A DNA stretch of 56,987 nucleotides, from contig DXVF01000007.1 in assembly GCA_019417465.1 (NCBI GenBank), forward strand, positions 49,223-106,209, written 5' to 3'. Each line of letters opens with the position of its first letter. The first letter of the stretch is position 1. Under the pieces are notes generated by a model. That model was given only the letters and a program-made list of their open reading frames with translations. It was not told the origin of the DNA and made no database searches. Origin of the DNA: Clostridiales bacterium (GTDB lineage: Bacteria; Bacillota; Clostridia; TANB77; CAG-508). Shown here piece after piece: positions 10,102 through 18,208 of this stretch. The position numbers and the translations under genes were made by a program.

Positions 10102-11238
10102 CTACACAAATTCCTCCCAAACAATATTTGCCAAATCTAAACCCTTATCAGTTAACTTTATTCTGTTTTCATCAATCTCAATCAGTTTTTCGCATGCAAG
10201 TCTACTTAATTCTTTTTTAAAAAGATAAATTGGATTATCTACAAATTTATTTTTAAACTCTGTAATATTTACTCCATCTATCTTTCTTAATCCAAGTAGC
10301 ATATACTCTTTTTTGCTATCTTCTACTGTTTGAATCTCATGAACCTTTTTATTTTGCTCTATTTTTCCTTTACTTATATTATCTATATATTCTTCTATAT
10401 CTTCTATATTAGAATACCTCATAGATTTAAAATATGAATGTGCACTAGCTCCAAATCCCAAATATTCTTTTTGGCTCCAACAATTCATATTATGTTTAGA
10501 TTCATATCCTTTTTTTGCAAAATTTGAAATTTCATAATGTATATAACCATTATTTTCTAATGTTTGTTTTACTTTCCAATACATATTTCTTTCGATTTCT
10601 TCTTCTGGCAGAATTAATTTTCCATTCTCTACATCTCTTGCTAGTTTTGTTCCATCTTCTACAATTAATGAATATACTGATACATGCTCTGGCTTTAAAT
10701 TAATTATTCTTTTCATAGATTTATTAATATCATCTAAAGTTTGACTTGGAAGACCTAACATTAAATCTACATTAATATTTTTAAATCCTATATTCCTTGC
10801 CATATTAGAACATTTTAGAAATTCTTCATATGTATGTATTCTTCCTAACATTTTTAGCAAATCATTATTAGTTGACTGAAGTCCTATACTCACTCTATTA
10901 ATTCCTTCTTCTTTATACAGTTTTAATTTTTCTTCATTTACAGTCCCAGGATTTATTTCTATTGTTATTTCCGCTTCTTTTTCTACATTAAAATTTTCTT
11001 TTATACTCTCTAAAACCTCTATAATTAATTTTACATCAATTATAGAAGGAGTTCCTCCTCCAATATAAATTGTATCAATAACAATCTCATTCTTATTTGA
11101 TTTACTTTCTATTTCCTTTTTCAAACAATCTATATATCTATCTATAAATTTTGTTTTATCACAGTATGATACAAAATCACAATAAAAACATTTCTGCTTG
11201 CAAAAAGGAATATGTATATATATTCCTACTTTTCTCAT
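10102..11238 (-). CDS. hemW: Radical SAM heme chaperone HemW
   Basis: HemW binds heme and a [4Fe-4S] cluster and was long mis-annotated as oxygen-independent coproporphyrinogen oxidase. The cluster motif CKQKCFYCDF (CxxxCxxC, no fourth Cys typical of HemN) is at residues 13-22, followed by YIGGGTPS, NPGTV and GINRVSIGLQS, LMLGLPSQT, and the C-terminal HemW domain (EYLGFGASAHSYF). At 378 residues it is full length, starting at ATG 11238. It directly abuts whiA. One sense-strand CGG is out of phase. In Bacillota it is commonly near lepA/hrcA; here it pairs with whiA instead. Confidence 0.92.
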   Translation of the reverse strand: MRKVGIYIHIPFCKQKCFYCDFVSYCDKTKFIDRYIDCLKKEIESKSNKNEIVIDTIYIGGGTPSIIDVKLIIEVLESIKENFNVEKEAEITIEINPGTVNEEKLKLYKEEGINRVSIGLQSTNNDLLKMLGRIHTYEEFLKCSNMARNIGFKNINVDLMLGLPSQTLDDINKSMKRIINLKPEHVSVYSLIVEDGTKLARDVENGKLILPEEEIERNMYWKVKQTLENNGYIHYEISNFAKKGYESKHNMNCWSQKEYLGFGASAHSYFKSMRYSNIEDIEEYIDNISKGKIEQNKKVHEIQTVEDSKKEYMLLGLRKIDGVNITEFKNKFVDNPIYLFKKELSRLACEKLIEIDENRIKLTDKGLDLANIVWEEFV

Positions 11239-12159
11239 TTATCTTCTATTATCCTCTTCTTTATTTTTTCTAATCTCATCTGCAATTTCAGATATTGCTT
11301 TTAATCTATGATTAACTCCAGATTTACCTACAGGTACATCCAACATATTTCCAAGTTCTAATAAAGATGCTTCTGGATTTTTCAACCTAAGCTCTGATAT
11401 TTCTTGCAAATTTTTAGACAAATTTTTAAACTGATTTTTCTCTTTTATTAATTTAATATCTTCAATTTGTTTTAAACTTGCATTAATAGTTTTATTTAAG
11501 TTAGCTGTTTCACAATTTACTAATCTATTAACATTATTTCTCATATCTCTTACTACTCTAATTTCTTCAAATTTCAAAACAGAGCTACTTGCTCCCATAA
11601 AAGCTAATAAATTAGATATTGTCTCACCTTCCTTGCAATATAAAGAATATTTATTATTTTTTTCTAATATCTTACATTCAATTTCATATTCTTTTACAAT
11701 ATTTGATATATACCTTGCATTTTCTTTAGATGAAAAAATTATCTCTAAATGATATTTATTTTCAGGATTATTAATAGAACCTCCTCCCAAAAAAGCACCT
11801 CTTACTATTGATTTTTTGCATATCTCATCTTCTAATTGAATCTTTACGTTTGCATTATCTTCTAAAATTATTTCTTTATTTTCTAATAGCAATTTCTCTA
11901 ACAAATATGATTTTTTGACTGAAATTGTATATACTTTCCCCTGAATATCAATTTCATGATTTATAAGTCCTAAATTACTTAGTAATTTACTAAAACGATT
12001 AATATTGTATTCACTTTCTGTTGAAAACTTAATATTTTTTTCATCTATATTTATATTACTTGTTATTAGATAACCTATTAATTCTGCTCTAACACTTTCT
12101 TTATTACTAAGTGTTGAAAGCTTACTTAATTCTTCTTTTACATTTGAAGAAAAAGACAT
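11239..12159 (-). CDS. whiA: DNA-binding regulator WhiA
   Basis: WhiA combines a degenerate LAGLIDADG homing-endonuclease-like N-terminal domain with a C-terminal helix-turn-helix and occurs throughout Gram-positive bacteria, influencing division and, in actinomycetes, sporulation. Seen here: SFSSNVKEELSKL at the start, GAFLGGGSINNPEN in the LAGLIDADG part, RNNVNRLVNCETANLNKT, and the terminal HTH LGNMLDVPVGKSGVNHRLKAI. It is 306 residues, full length, starting at ATG 12159. Its stop adjoins the hemW start, so the two are probably cotranscribed. It usually sits behind rapZ and yvcK, which are not in this window. Confidence 0.92.
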   Translation of the reverse strand: MSFSSNVKEELSKLSTLSNKESVRAELIGYLITSNINIDEKNIKFSTESEYNINRFSKLLSNLGLINHEIDIQGKVYTISVKKSYLLEKLLLENKEIILEDNANVKIQLEDEICKKSIVRGAFLGGGSINNPENKYHLEIIFSSKENARYISNIVKEYEIECKILEKNNKYSLYCKEGETISNLLAFMGASSSVLKFEEIRVVRDMRNNVNRLVNCETANLNKTINASLKQIEDIKLIKEKNQFKNLSKNLQEISELRLKNPEASLLELGNMLDVPVGKSGVNHRLKAISEIADEIRKNKEEDNRR

Positions 12160-12224
12160 TTTTAACCACCTTCTTTAAAAAAATTGCCATTAGGGCCGGG
12201 GGATTTTGACAATATTTTATTATT

Positions 12225-13118
12225 CTAGGATTCCCTCATTTTAGCAATAATCACTCTATCATTTCCTACTAAATCTTGTATACACTTTATCCCCTCATAT
12301 TGATTTGTATTTTCTAATAATTTAATAACATCTTCTTTTTGGTCATATCCTATTTCTAAATATATTTTCCCATTTGGTTTTAAAAATTTAGATGCATCTT
12401 TGATAATTTTTTTATAAAAATTTAATCCATCTTCCCCACCATCTAATGCCAAATGAGGTTCATTTTGAACTGGCTTTTGTAATGCACCAATAACCTCTGT
12501 TTTTATGTATGGAGGATTAGATACAATAATATCAAATCTTCTTTCTTTTAAATTTTCAAACAAATCAGATAAAATAAATTCCATGTTTTTATGTACCAGA
12601 TTCTTTTCCGCATTTAATTTAGCAACTTGTAAAGCTTTCATACTAATATCTGTACAAGTAACTTTAGAATTTTTTATAAACTTTGCTAAACTAATCCCTA
12701 TTGCTCCACTCCCTGTGCATAAATCTAGTATTTCTATTTTACTTATTGCTTCTTTAGAATCCTCTTTTAGAGTCCTCTCATCTATGCCCTTATTACAGTT
12801 ATTAATAACTTCTTCTACTAATATTTCTGTATCTGGCTGAGGAATTAAAACATTTTCATCCACATAAAATTTTAGCTTCATAAATTCTTGATTGTTAGTT
12901 ATATATTGAATTGGCTTGCCTTCTATAATTTTATCAATATAACTGTTATACTCATCTATTTTGTTTTCTTCTAATTGCTTTTCTCCATTTGCAATTATAA
13001 AACTTTGAGATTGTTTCAAAACAAATTGCATTAATATTTTTGCCTGAAAATTCGCATCATCTATTTCATTTTGAATTAATTTAATTTTTCCTTCTTTTAA
13101 TAATTCTTTTATTTGCAC
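12225..13118 (-). CDS. prmC: Peptide chain release factor N5-glutamine methyltransferase PrmC
   Basis: PrmC (HemK) methylates the Gln of the GGQ motif in release factors 1 and 2 using SAM. The SAM-binding LDLCTGSGAIGISLA and the catalytic NPPY (VSNPPYIKTEVI) are clear, as are YITNNQEFMKLKFYVDENVLIPQPDTEILVE (substrate loop) and ALDGGEDGLNFYKKI. The 297-residue length is normal. GTG at 13118 is chosen because AAGGAG lies 8 nt upstream. A short GC-rich spacer (GGGCCGGGGG, 12193-12202), out of character with its surroundings, separates it from whiA. The only sense CGG is out of phase. Confidence 0.92.
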   Translation of the reverse strand: MQIKELLKEGKIKLIQNEIDDANFQAKILMQFVLKQSQSFIIANGEKQLEENKIDEYNSYIDKIIEGKPIQYITNNQEFMKLKFYVDENVLIPQPDTEILVEEVINNCNKGIDERTLKEDSKEAISKIEILDLCTGSGAIGISLAKFIKNSKVTCTDISMKALQVAKLNAEKNLVHKNMEFILSDLFENLKERRFDIIVSNPPYIKTEVIGALQKPVQNEPHLALDGGEDGLNFYKKIIKDASKFLKPNGKIYLEIGYDQKEDVIKLLENTNQYEGIKCIQDLVGNDRVIIAKMRES

Positions 13119-13224
13119 TACTTTTCTCCTTAAACTTATTATTTTCTACTATTTCCTATTATCATATAAATTATTGTTAAACTTCACATAATTGCAAATC
13201 ACAGTTACTTTAAAGCACACACTA

Positions 13225-13387
13225 GCCTAGCTAATAGTTTGATATATATTTTTTAAAACCAATCGCCGATGGCACATATTATCTTACTCTTCTACCCAAA
13301 CTGCGTGGTATCAAAGCAATTATTGGCAGTCACCCGCCACGCTTCAAGATTGATTTTAAAAAATATATATCAAACTATTAGCTAGGC
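13225..13387 (+). repeat. Interspersed hairpin repeat, copy 2
   Basis: Same family as copy 1: left arm GCCTAGCTAATAGTTTGA..., right arm ...TCAAACTATTAGCTAGGC, with the conserved inner segments CTGCGTGGTAT and CACCCGCCACGCTTCAA. It lies between the prmC start and the 3' end of the 6S RNA gene. Confidence 0.9.
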
Positions 13388-13504
13388 GGTAACATTATCT
13401 CCTATATAAAAAGCTGTAAATAATAACTGCACATATACTACTCTCACAACTTTAATAATCTGATTAGAATAGATAACATTTTATCATAATTACAAATAAA
13501 AAAA

Positions 13505-13690
13505 AAACCCCGCTTTAGCCGCAAGGTGAATGAAATTTTAAGGACCTGCTTTCACAGGTGGGTGTCTTGTTAAATGCTCCTGGGTTTCTTACATAAATGC
13601 AAGCATACACGCCACATTTAAAGGCAGACTCCCGTTTAATGTTTGTTGGTTCTAAAATCTCAGTCTACACGTACTATGCAGGGAAAATTA
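13505..13690 (-). ncRNA. ssrS: 6S RNA (SsrS-type)
   Basis: Read on the minus strand the segment contains ATGTGGCG, then GGTCCTTAAAATTTCATTCACCTTGC, which corresponds to the conserved closing-stem block of 6S RNA (E. coli has CCUUAAAA...ACAUUCACCUUG). The 5' part (CCCTGC) can pair with the 3' GCGGGG, and a run of ten T follows at 13498-13505, as expected for an intrinsic end. 6S RNA binds the housekeeping RNA polymerase holoenzyme and mimics an open promoter. Ends are approximate. The call rests on remembered consensus, not on a covariance search. Confidence 0.8.
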
Positions 13691-14055
13691 ATATCTATTT
13701 ATTTTTTATAACTACTGTATAGCTAGTTTAGTTAGATAACTTTGTTTTTGTTATCTTTCATTTGGTAACTATATATTAGCATATTAGATTTATAATTTCA
13801 AGAACATTTTTTTCTAAAATATTAATTTGATATATATGTTTACTATATTAATCTTTGTTTCTTTAACTTTTTCTATCTATATCTCATTTTTTTACTATTT
13901 GATTTTTATTTCATTTTATGTTATAGTATATAAAATTATGTTGATTAAATATAATTTTTTTCTTTATAAAATTCGTACTTTTAAAAAAATCATTTATTCT
14001 AGAAAAAATAACTATTTAACATATATTACAAACATTAATATTTACTAAAAATGAT
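13691..14055. other. AT-rich spacer upstream of 6S RNA
   Basis: Between truB and the 6S RNA start. It should contain the 6S promoter on the minus strand; TATACA and TATAAA-like hexamers lie around 13705-13735 but none can be singled out. An open plus-strand frame here is low-complexity Ile/Tyr/Phe-rich translation of A/T sequence without a ribosome-binding site, and I do not call it a gene. Confidence 0.4.
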
Positions 14056-14932
14056 TTACCTTAAAATAATATCTCTTTTTAGCAAATTATTTTTTACTAT
14101 ACCTATTCCAATAAAATCACCATTATTATATATTTTATAAATTCCATCTACTAACTCAAAAGAAAGCTTAACTCCATTTAAAAATAAAGCTAATTTCCTA
14201 TCATTTAATATAATCTCATTATTATTTTCAAAATATTTTTCAAAAGTAATAAAATGCTTATTTAAAAAATCAATATCTTCTTTATTTTTCTCTAATTCCT
14301 CAATAGTTACAGAATCATTTATATAAAAATTACCTACTTTTAATCTTTCAAGTTCTTCCATATATCCTATTGTTTCTAACTTTTGCGCTATATCTTCACA
14401 TAAACTTCTAATATATGTACCTTTAGAACAACGTACTTTAAAATCTATACAAGCATTATCTATATCAATATTAATTAAATTAATATCAAATATTTCGATT
14501 TCTCTTGGCTCAATTTGTACACTTTGTCCCTTTCTTGCATATTCATAAAGTTTTTTTCCGTTAACTTTAATAGCAGAATACATTGGTGGAATTTGCCTAC
14601 TTTTCCCCAAAAAAGAACTTAAGATATTTCCGAACATTTTCATTAGTTAATAATTCTTTATGTACTTCTTGTTCTTCAATTACATTACCTTCAATATCTG
14701 CTGTATCAGTCTTTTTACCTAAAGTTAATCGTACTTTATATATTTTATCATGTTCGATTAAATATTTAGATAATTTAGTTCCTTCTCCTATTAATAAAGG
14801 AAGGACACCTGTTGCATTTGGATCTAAAGTACCAGTATGTCCTACTTTTTCATTAAATATTTTTTTTACTTTATATACTACATCATGTGATGTTATTCCC
14901 TTTGGTTTATTAATTACTATAATTCCATCCAT
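14056..14932 (-). CDS. truB: tRNA pseudouridine(55) synthase TruB (one CGG +1 shift)
   Basis: TruB makes the universal pseudouridine 55 in the T-loop of tRNA. Motifs are NKPKGITSHDVV, the catalytic Asp motif HTGTLDPNATGVLP, the KLSKYLIEHDKIYKV block, then PPMYSAIKVNGKKLYEYARKG, RCSKGTYIRSLCEDIAQKL and a short C-terminal PUA-like part. ATG at 14932. An in-frame CGG at 14630-14632 (after GTT) separates the halves. Skipping its C gives NENVGNILSSFLGK followed by QIPPMYSAIK, and 291 residues in total. A neighbouring AAC GGA (CGG out of phase) in the same gene is read normally, an internal control. Confidence 0.92.
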
Positions 14933-15012
14933 ATATAGATATTTCTCCTTTTTTAGAAATTTATATCACATTATAGTAGTTTTTTCAATCAAATTATTTA
15001 TATGAATTGTGA

Positions 15013-15138
15013 TTAATTATTTTTAAATAGCCTATTGAAAAATCCTATAATTTTGCTCATTAAAGTATCTTCTTTATGAATCTCTGCTAAAGCAACACTT
15101 TCCTGTTTTTCTTCTTTCTTTATCTTCTTGCTATTTCC
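15013..15138 (-). pseudogene. 3' remnant of an unknown Lys/Glu-rich gene
   Basis: The minus strand encodes a 41-residue tail (KKIKKEEKQESVAL ... LMSKIIGFFNRLFKNN) with good coding character but no start codon; an in-frame TAG stands just upstream. The end with an amphipathic FFNRLF helix resembles the start of the 52061-52450 protein only in style. It is probably the surviving 3' end of a gene that preceded truB and was truncated when the BRO-N gene region arrived. Confidence 0.3.
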
Positions 15139-15267
15139 TATCTATTTATATTTTACTTTTCACTCCACTTTTTGTCAACATTTTCAAGCAATAATTTTTA
15201 CCAACTATTTTAATTGAAATTTTAGAACTTTTATTGTCTAGTAATGCTAGACATTTCAAATTAAGTT

Positions 15268-15284
15268 GGTGACAAATTGTCACC
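15268..15284. promoter_or_regulatory. Palindrome 1 near BRO-N gene
   Basis: GGTGACAAATTGTCACC, a perfect 17-nt palindrome, preceded by AAGTT. It shares the core ACAAwTTGT with two other palindromes at this locus and may be a protein-binding site. Confidence 0.5.
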
Positions 15285-15295
15285 ATCTCAATTTC

Positions 15296-15320
15296 AACTG
15301 GTGTCATATTTTCACCAGTT
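15296..15320. promoter_or_regulatory. Palindrome 2 near BRO-N gene
   Basis: AACTGGTG and CACCAGTT arms around TCATATTTT. It is less regular than its neighbours but shares the GGTG/CACC outer part with palindrome 1. Confidence 0.4.
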
Positions 15321-15338
15321 CATTAATGTTTTAGGCTC

Positions 15339-15363
15339 AAAGCGTTACAAATTGTAACGCTTT
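15339..15363 (-). promoter_or_regulatory. Palindrome 3, just behind the BRO-N stop codon
   Basis: A perfect 25-nt palindrome with arms AAAGCGTTACAA and TTGTAACGCTTT, three bases from the stop codon at 15367. It could act as a weak terminator, but the matching core ACAAATTGT suggests a shared protein-binding site. Confidence 0.45.
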
Positions 15364-15366
15364 ACA

Positions 15367-16206
15367 TTATTCTTCTCTAGAATTTAATCTTCTTATTTCT
15401 TTAGCATTTTTATCAGATACAACCTTTCTTCCAATTTTTCTTTCTAATTGCTCCTTTGCAACTCTTGCAACACTTCCCCCTTCTATAATAGAGTTTTCAG
15501 TTTCTTTAAATCCTTTTCGTTTTTTACTTTTTGATATTTCTGTTGCAGAAGTTTCGGCTAACATATTTAAAACTAGTTCCATATTAGTCATATTATCTCT
15601 TAAGTTTTCTTTCTTTAATCCTTTTAAATTTTTATACTCTTTTACAGAATAACCACTCCAAGCCTGTGTTAGAATATTTGTTAATATTGCAAAATCTTTA
15701 GCTGAATTTATCCCTTTTTCCTTTAATTCATCCGTAAATTCTTTTCTTATATCTATTGTTTTTAATCTTTGATTTATCCATTCTTCTGAATACCCTTTTT
15801 TTCTGTATATATCTAATGCTCTATTAATTGCTATCTCTGGATCATATGCTTCATCAATTCTTTCATTTCCTACTTGTGCTAGCCACAACTTTAATGGCTC
15901 CGCTTTTCTAGAAGGAATTGATTGAATAAGTCGTAAAATCTGTTCAATAGTCATAACATCAGTATTATAATACTTCCCATCTATTGATTGCATTTTGAGT
16001 TGGTAACAATTTGTTACCAACTCACTACCTTCTTTATTTAGCCTCATTTTTAGAGTTTTCCAATATTTTCTTCCAGCTTGATAATCATTATCTGTTAAAA
16101 TAGCAACTATATCAACAACTGAAAAATACCATTTTTCTTCTTCATCATCCCATTTAGCTCTTATCTTTTTATCCTCAAATAATTTTAATTCATTATCTTG
16201 TCCCAT
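15367..16206 (-). CDS. BRO-N domain phage antirepressor-like protein
   Basis: A 279-residue protein with an N-terminal BRO-N domain (LKLFEDKKIRAKWDDEEEKWYFSVVDIVAILTD, then YWKTLKMRLNKEGSELVTNCYQLKM and IQSIPSRKAEPLKLWLAQVGNERIDE), a DNA-binding module common in phage antirepressors and in stand-alone bacterial copies. The C-terminal half is Lys/Glu-rich and ends in GRKVVSDKNAKEIRRLN. ATG at 16206 follows AGAGAGG. The GSELVTNCYQLK segment is encoded across a 27-nt palindrome related to those behind the gene. It interrupts the nrnA-truB neighbourhood and is likely laterally acquired. Two sense CGG triplets are out of phase. Confidence 0.85.
   Translation of the reverse strand: MGQDNELKLFEDKKIRAKWDDEEEKWYFSVVDIVAILTDNDYQAGRKYWKTLKMRLNKEGSELVTNCYQLKMQSIDGKYYNTDVMTIEQILRLIQSIPSRKAEPLKLWLAQVGNERIDEAYDPEIAINRALDIYRKKGYSEEWINQRLKTIDIRKEFTDELKEKGINSAKDFAILTNILTQAWSGYSVKEYKNLKGLKKENLRDNMTNMELVLNMLAETSATEISKSKKRKGFKETENSIIEGGSVARVAKEQLERKIGRKVVSDKNAKEIRRLNSREE
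15997..16023. promoter_or_regulatory. Palindrome 4, inside the BRO-N coding sequence
   Basis: A perfect 27-nt palindrome, arms GAGTTGGTAACAA and TTGTTACCAACTC, within codons for SELVTNCYQL. It shares the ACAA/TTGT core with palindromes 1 and 3 behind the gene. Confidence 0.5.
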
Positions 16207-16428
16207 TGTATACCTCTCTTTCTCAAGTTGTTTCGAAATTCCAAACAACTTAGAAATCTCTTTTAGTTCTTCTATTTATATCACATTTCTAAATCTTTTT
16301 CAATGTTTTACGAAATTTTGTTCTTGTTTTTTTATTTGTTTGTAAATCATTTATAAAATATAATATTTCTTTCAGCTCTTTTTTCTCCACACTTATTATA
16401 TAAATCTATTCCGTCTTTTACGCGACAA

Positions 16429-16466
16429 TTCCCCATCCGCTTTACAATGGATGGGGAATCTTTTTA
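16429..16466 (+). terminator. Intrinsic terminator reading plus strand
   Basis: Arms TTCCCCATCC (16429-16438) and GGATGGGGAA (16449-16458) followed by TCTTTTTAT. No plus-strand gene precedes it; both neighbours are on the minus strand. It may end an antisense transcript or be left over from a lost gene. Confidence 0.6.
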
Positions 16467-16513
16467 TAAAAGAATATTACTATTTCTATTAAAGATTTGA
16501 TAACAACAAAATT

Positions 16514-17468
16514 CTATTTCAAAAACACTTTAACCTCATTAATAATCTTATCTCTCGCCTGTTCTATAGAACAACCGCATATTACATCCAGCAGCTCTTG
16601 GGTGACCACCACCACCAAATAGCAATGCAACATCAGAAACATTTACATATTCATTTGAACGAAGAGATATCTTTAATCCTTTATCTGGCACTTCACGAAT
16701 AAATATAGAAACTTCTACACCTTCTATATCTCTTCCTATATCAACAATTCCTTCATGATCTCCTGTCTCAGAATTTACTAAATCTTCATCAGCCTTAGTT
16801 ATATATGTAAATGCAATTTTACCATTTTCAAAAAACTCTAAACGGTCTGATGCTATTCTATTTAATTCAAAATTAGATTTTGTTCTTGTTTGTAAAACTT
16901 TTCTATATACACTTGAAACATTTACACCTTTATTTAAAAGCCATGCAACAAATTCAAATGTTTCTGCAGTTACTCCCGAATATTTGAAACCACCTGTATC
17001 TGTTATAATTCCAGCTAATATACATGTACCAATCTCTTTTGTAATTTCTATATTAAAATAGTTTAATATTACAATTAAAATCTGTGCACAAGCTGGGCTA
17101 TCTGGATTTACAAAATTTAAATCTGCATACATTGTATTTGTTCCATGATGGTCTATTGAAATTTTTGTTTTTGCATTTTCAAAATATTTAGAAAAACCAT
17201 TTAACATTTTCATTGTTGCACAATCAAGTGCAATTGCTAAATCATACTTTTCCATCTGCCCTTCTTTTTTTATAAATTCAGTACCTGGTAAAAATTCAAA
17301 TGTTCTTGAATATTCAGGTATAACTATATCCGGATTTTTTCCATATGCTTTTAATGCATTATATAAAGCCAAACTACTTCCCATAGCATCTCCATCTGGA
17401 TTTTCATGTGTTAATATAACAATAGAGTTTGCTTTATTTATTTCTTCTAAAATATTATCTAAAGTCAT
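16514..17468 (-). CDS. nrnA: Bifunctional oligoribonuclease/PAP phosphatase NrnA (one CGG +1 shift)
   Basis: NrnA is a DHH/DHHA1 phosphoesterase that degrades short oligoribonucleotides and 3'-phosphoadenosine-5'-phosphate. Visible are HENPDGDAMGSSLAL (DHH motif I), ALDCA, SIDHHGTN (DHH), GIITDTGGFKYSG, and the DHHA1 end FGGGGHPRAAGCNMGC. An in-frame CGG at 16575-16577 (after ATG) cuts the last ~20 residues. Skipping C gives NMGCSIEQARDKIINEVKVFLK and 317 residues, matching family length. Unshifted translation ends after a few unrelated residues. ATG at 17468. It is separated from rbfA by a hairpin repeat. Confidence 0.93.
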
Positions 17469-17530
17469 TAAAACTCTCCTTTTTATTTTATTCTTCGTTA
17501 CTACTCACAATTATTTAAAAGCACATAGTA

Positions 17531-17694
17531 GCATAGCTAATAGTTTGATATATATTTTTAAAAACCAATCGCCGATGGTACATACTATCTTACTTTGCTA
17601 CCTAAACTGCGTGGTATAAAAGTAACTTTTCTGCTCTCGCCCGCCACGCTTCAAGATTGATTTTTAAAAATATATATCAAACTATTAGCTATGC
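17531..17694 (+). repeat. Interspersed hairpin repeat, copy 3
   Basis: Left arm begins GCATAGCTAATAGTTTGA, right arm ends TCAAACTATTAGCTATGC. The C-to-A change in the left arm (GCCTAGC to GCATAGC) is matched by G-to-T in the right arm (GCTAGGC to GCTATGC), so pairing is kept. The inner CTGCGTGG/CCACGC hairpin is present. It lies between nrnA and rbfA. Confidence 0.9.
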
Positions 17695-17730
17695 GGTATT
17701 ATAACCTATATAAAAGGCTATAAATTATAA

Positions 17731-18090
17731 CTATTCTTCTTCCTTTGGTTTTATTTCTTTTAAAATTGATTCAATTTTAGCACCATATTCAATAGAATCA
17801 TCTTTCTCAAATATAATTTGTGGAGTTATTCTTAAATTTATTGTTTTAGCTATCTCAGTACGAATAAATCCTGCTGAATCTTGTAATGCTTTCATTGTTT
17901 TTTCTTCGCTTTTGGCATTTAGTATACTAACATATACCTTAGCATATTTTAAATCAGGAGTTATTTTGGCTCTAGTTACACTAATAAGTCCTGTTAAATT
18001 TGGATCTTTTAATTCGAAACTAATAATATGACTAATCTCTTTTCTTAATTCCTCATTAATTCTTCCAAGTCTTGTATCATTTTTTGCCAT
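17731..18090 (-). CDS. rbfA: 30S ribosome-binding factor RbfA
   Basis: RbfA assists maturation of the 16S rRNA 5' domain and cold adaptation. The 119-residue KH-like protein shows RLGRINEELRKEISHIISFELKDP, ISVTRAKITPDLKYAKVYVSIL, and IRTEIAKTINLRITPQIIFEKDDSIEYGAKI. ATG at 18090 was chosen over a longer frame because AAGGAGG stands 8 nt before it. It follows infB at about 120 nt, the standard order. No CGG codon in any phase that matters. Confidence 0.93.
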   Translation of the reverse strand: MAKNDTRLGRINEELRKEISHIISFELKDPNLTGLISVTRAKITPDLKYAKVYVSILNAKSEEKTMKALQDSAGFIRTEIAKTINLRITPQIIFEKDDSIEYGAKIESILKEIKPKEEE

Positions 18091-18208
18091 TTTATTTTCC
18101 TCCTTTTTTAATAGATCATGTATTACATAGTGTGCAAATTTAAAATATTTGCCATAAGAAATCAATATTTTTTAATTTACACACTAATTGTTACAAGCTC
18201 CTTAAAAT

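Noticed and set aside
13827..14048. Plus-strand open frame of 73 codons
   Set aside because: Low-complexity Ile/Tyr/Phe translation of A/T-rich DNA, no ribosome-binding site, no family resemblance.
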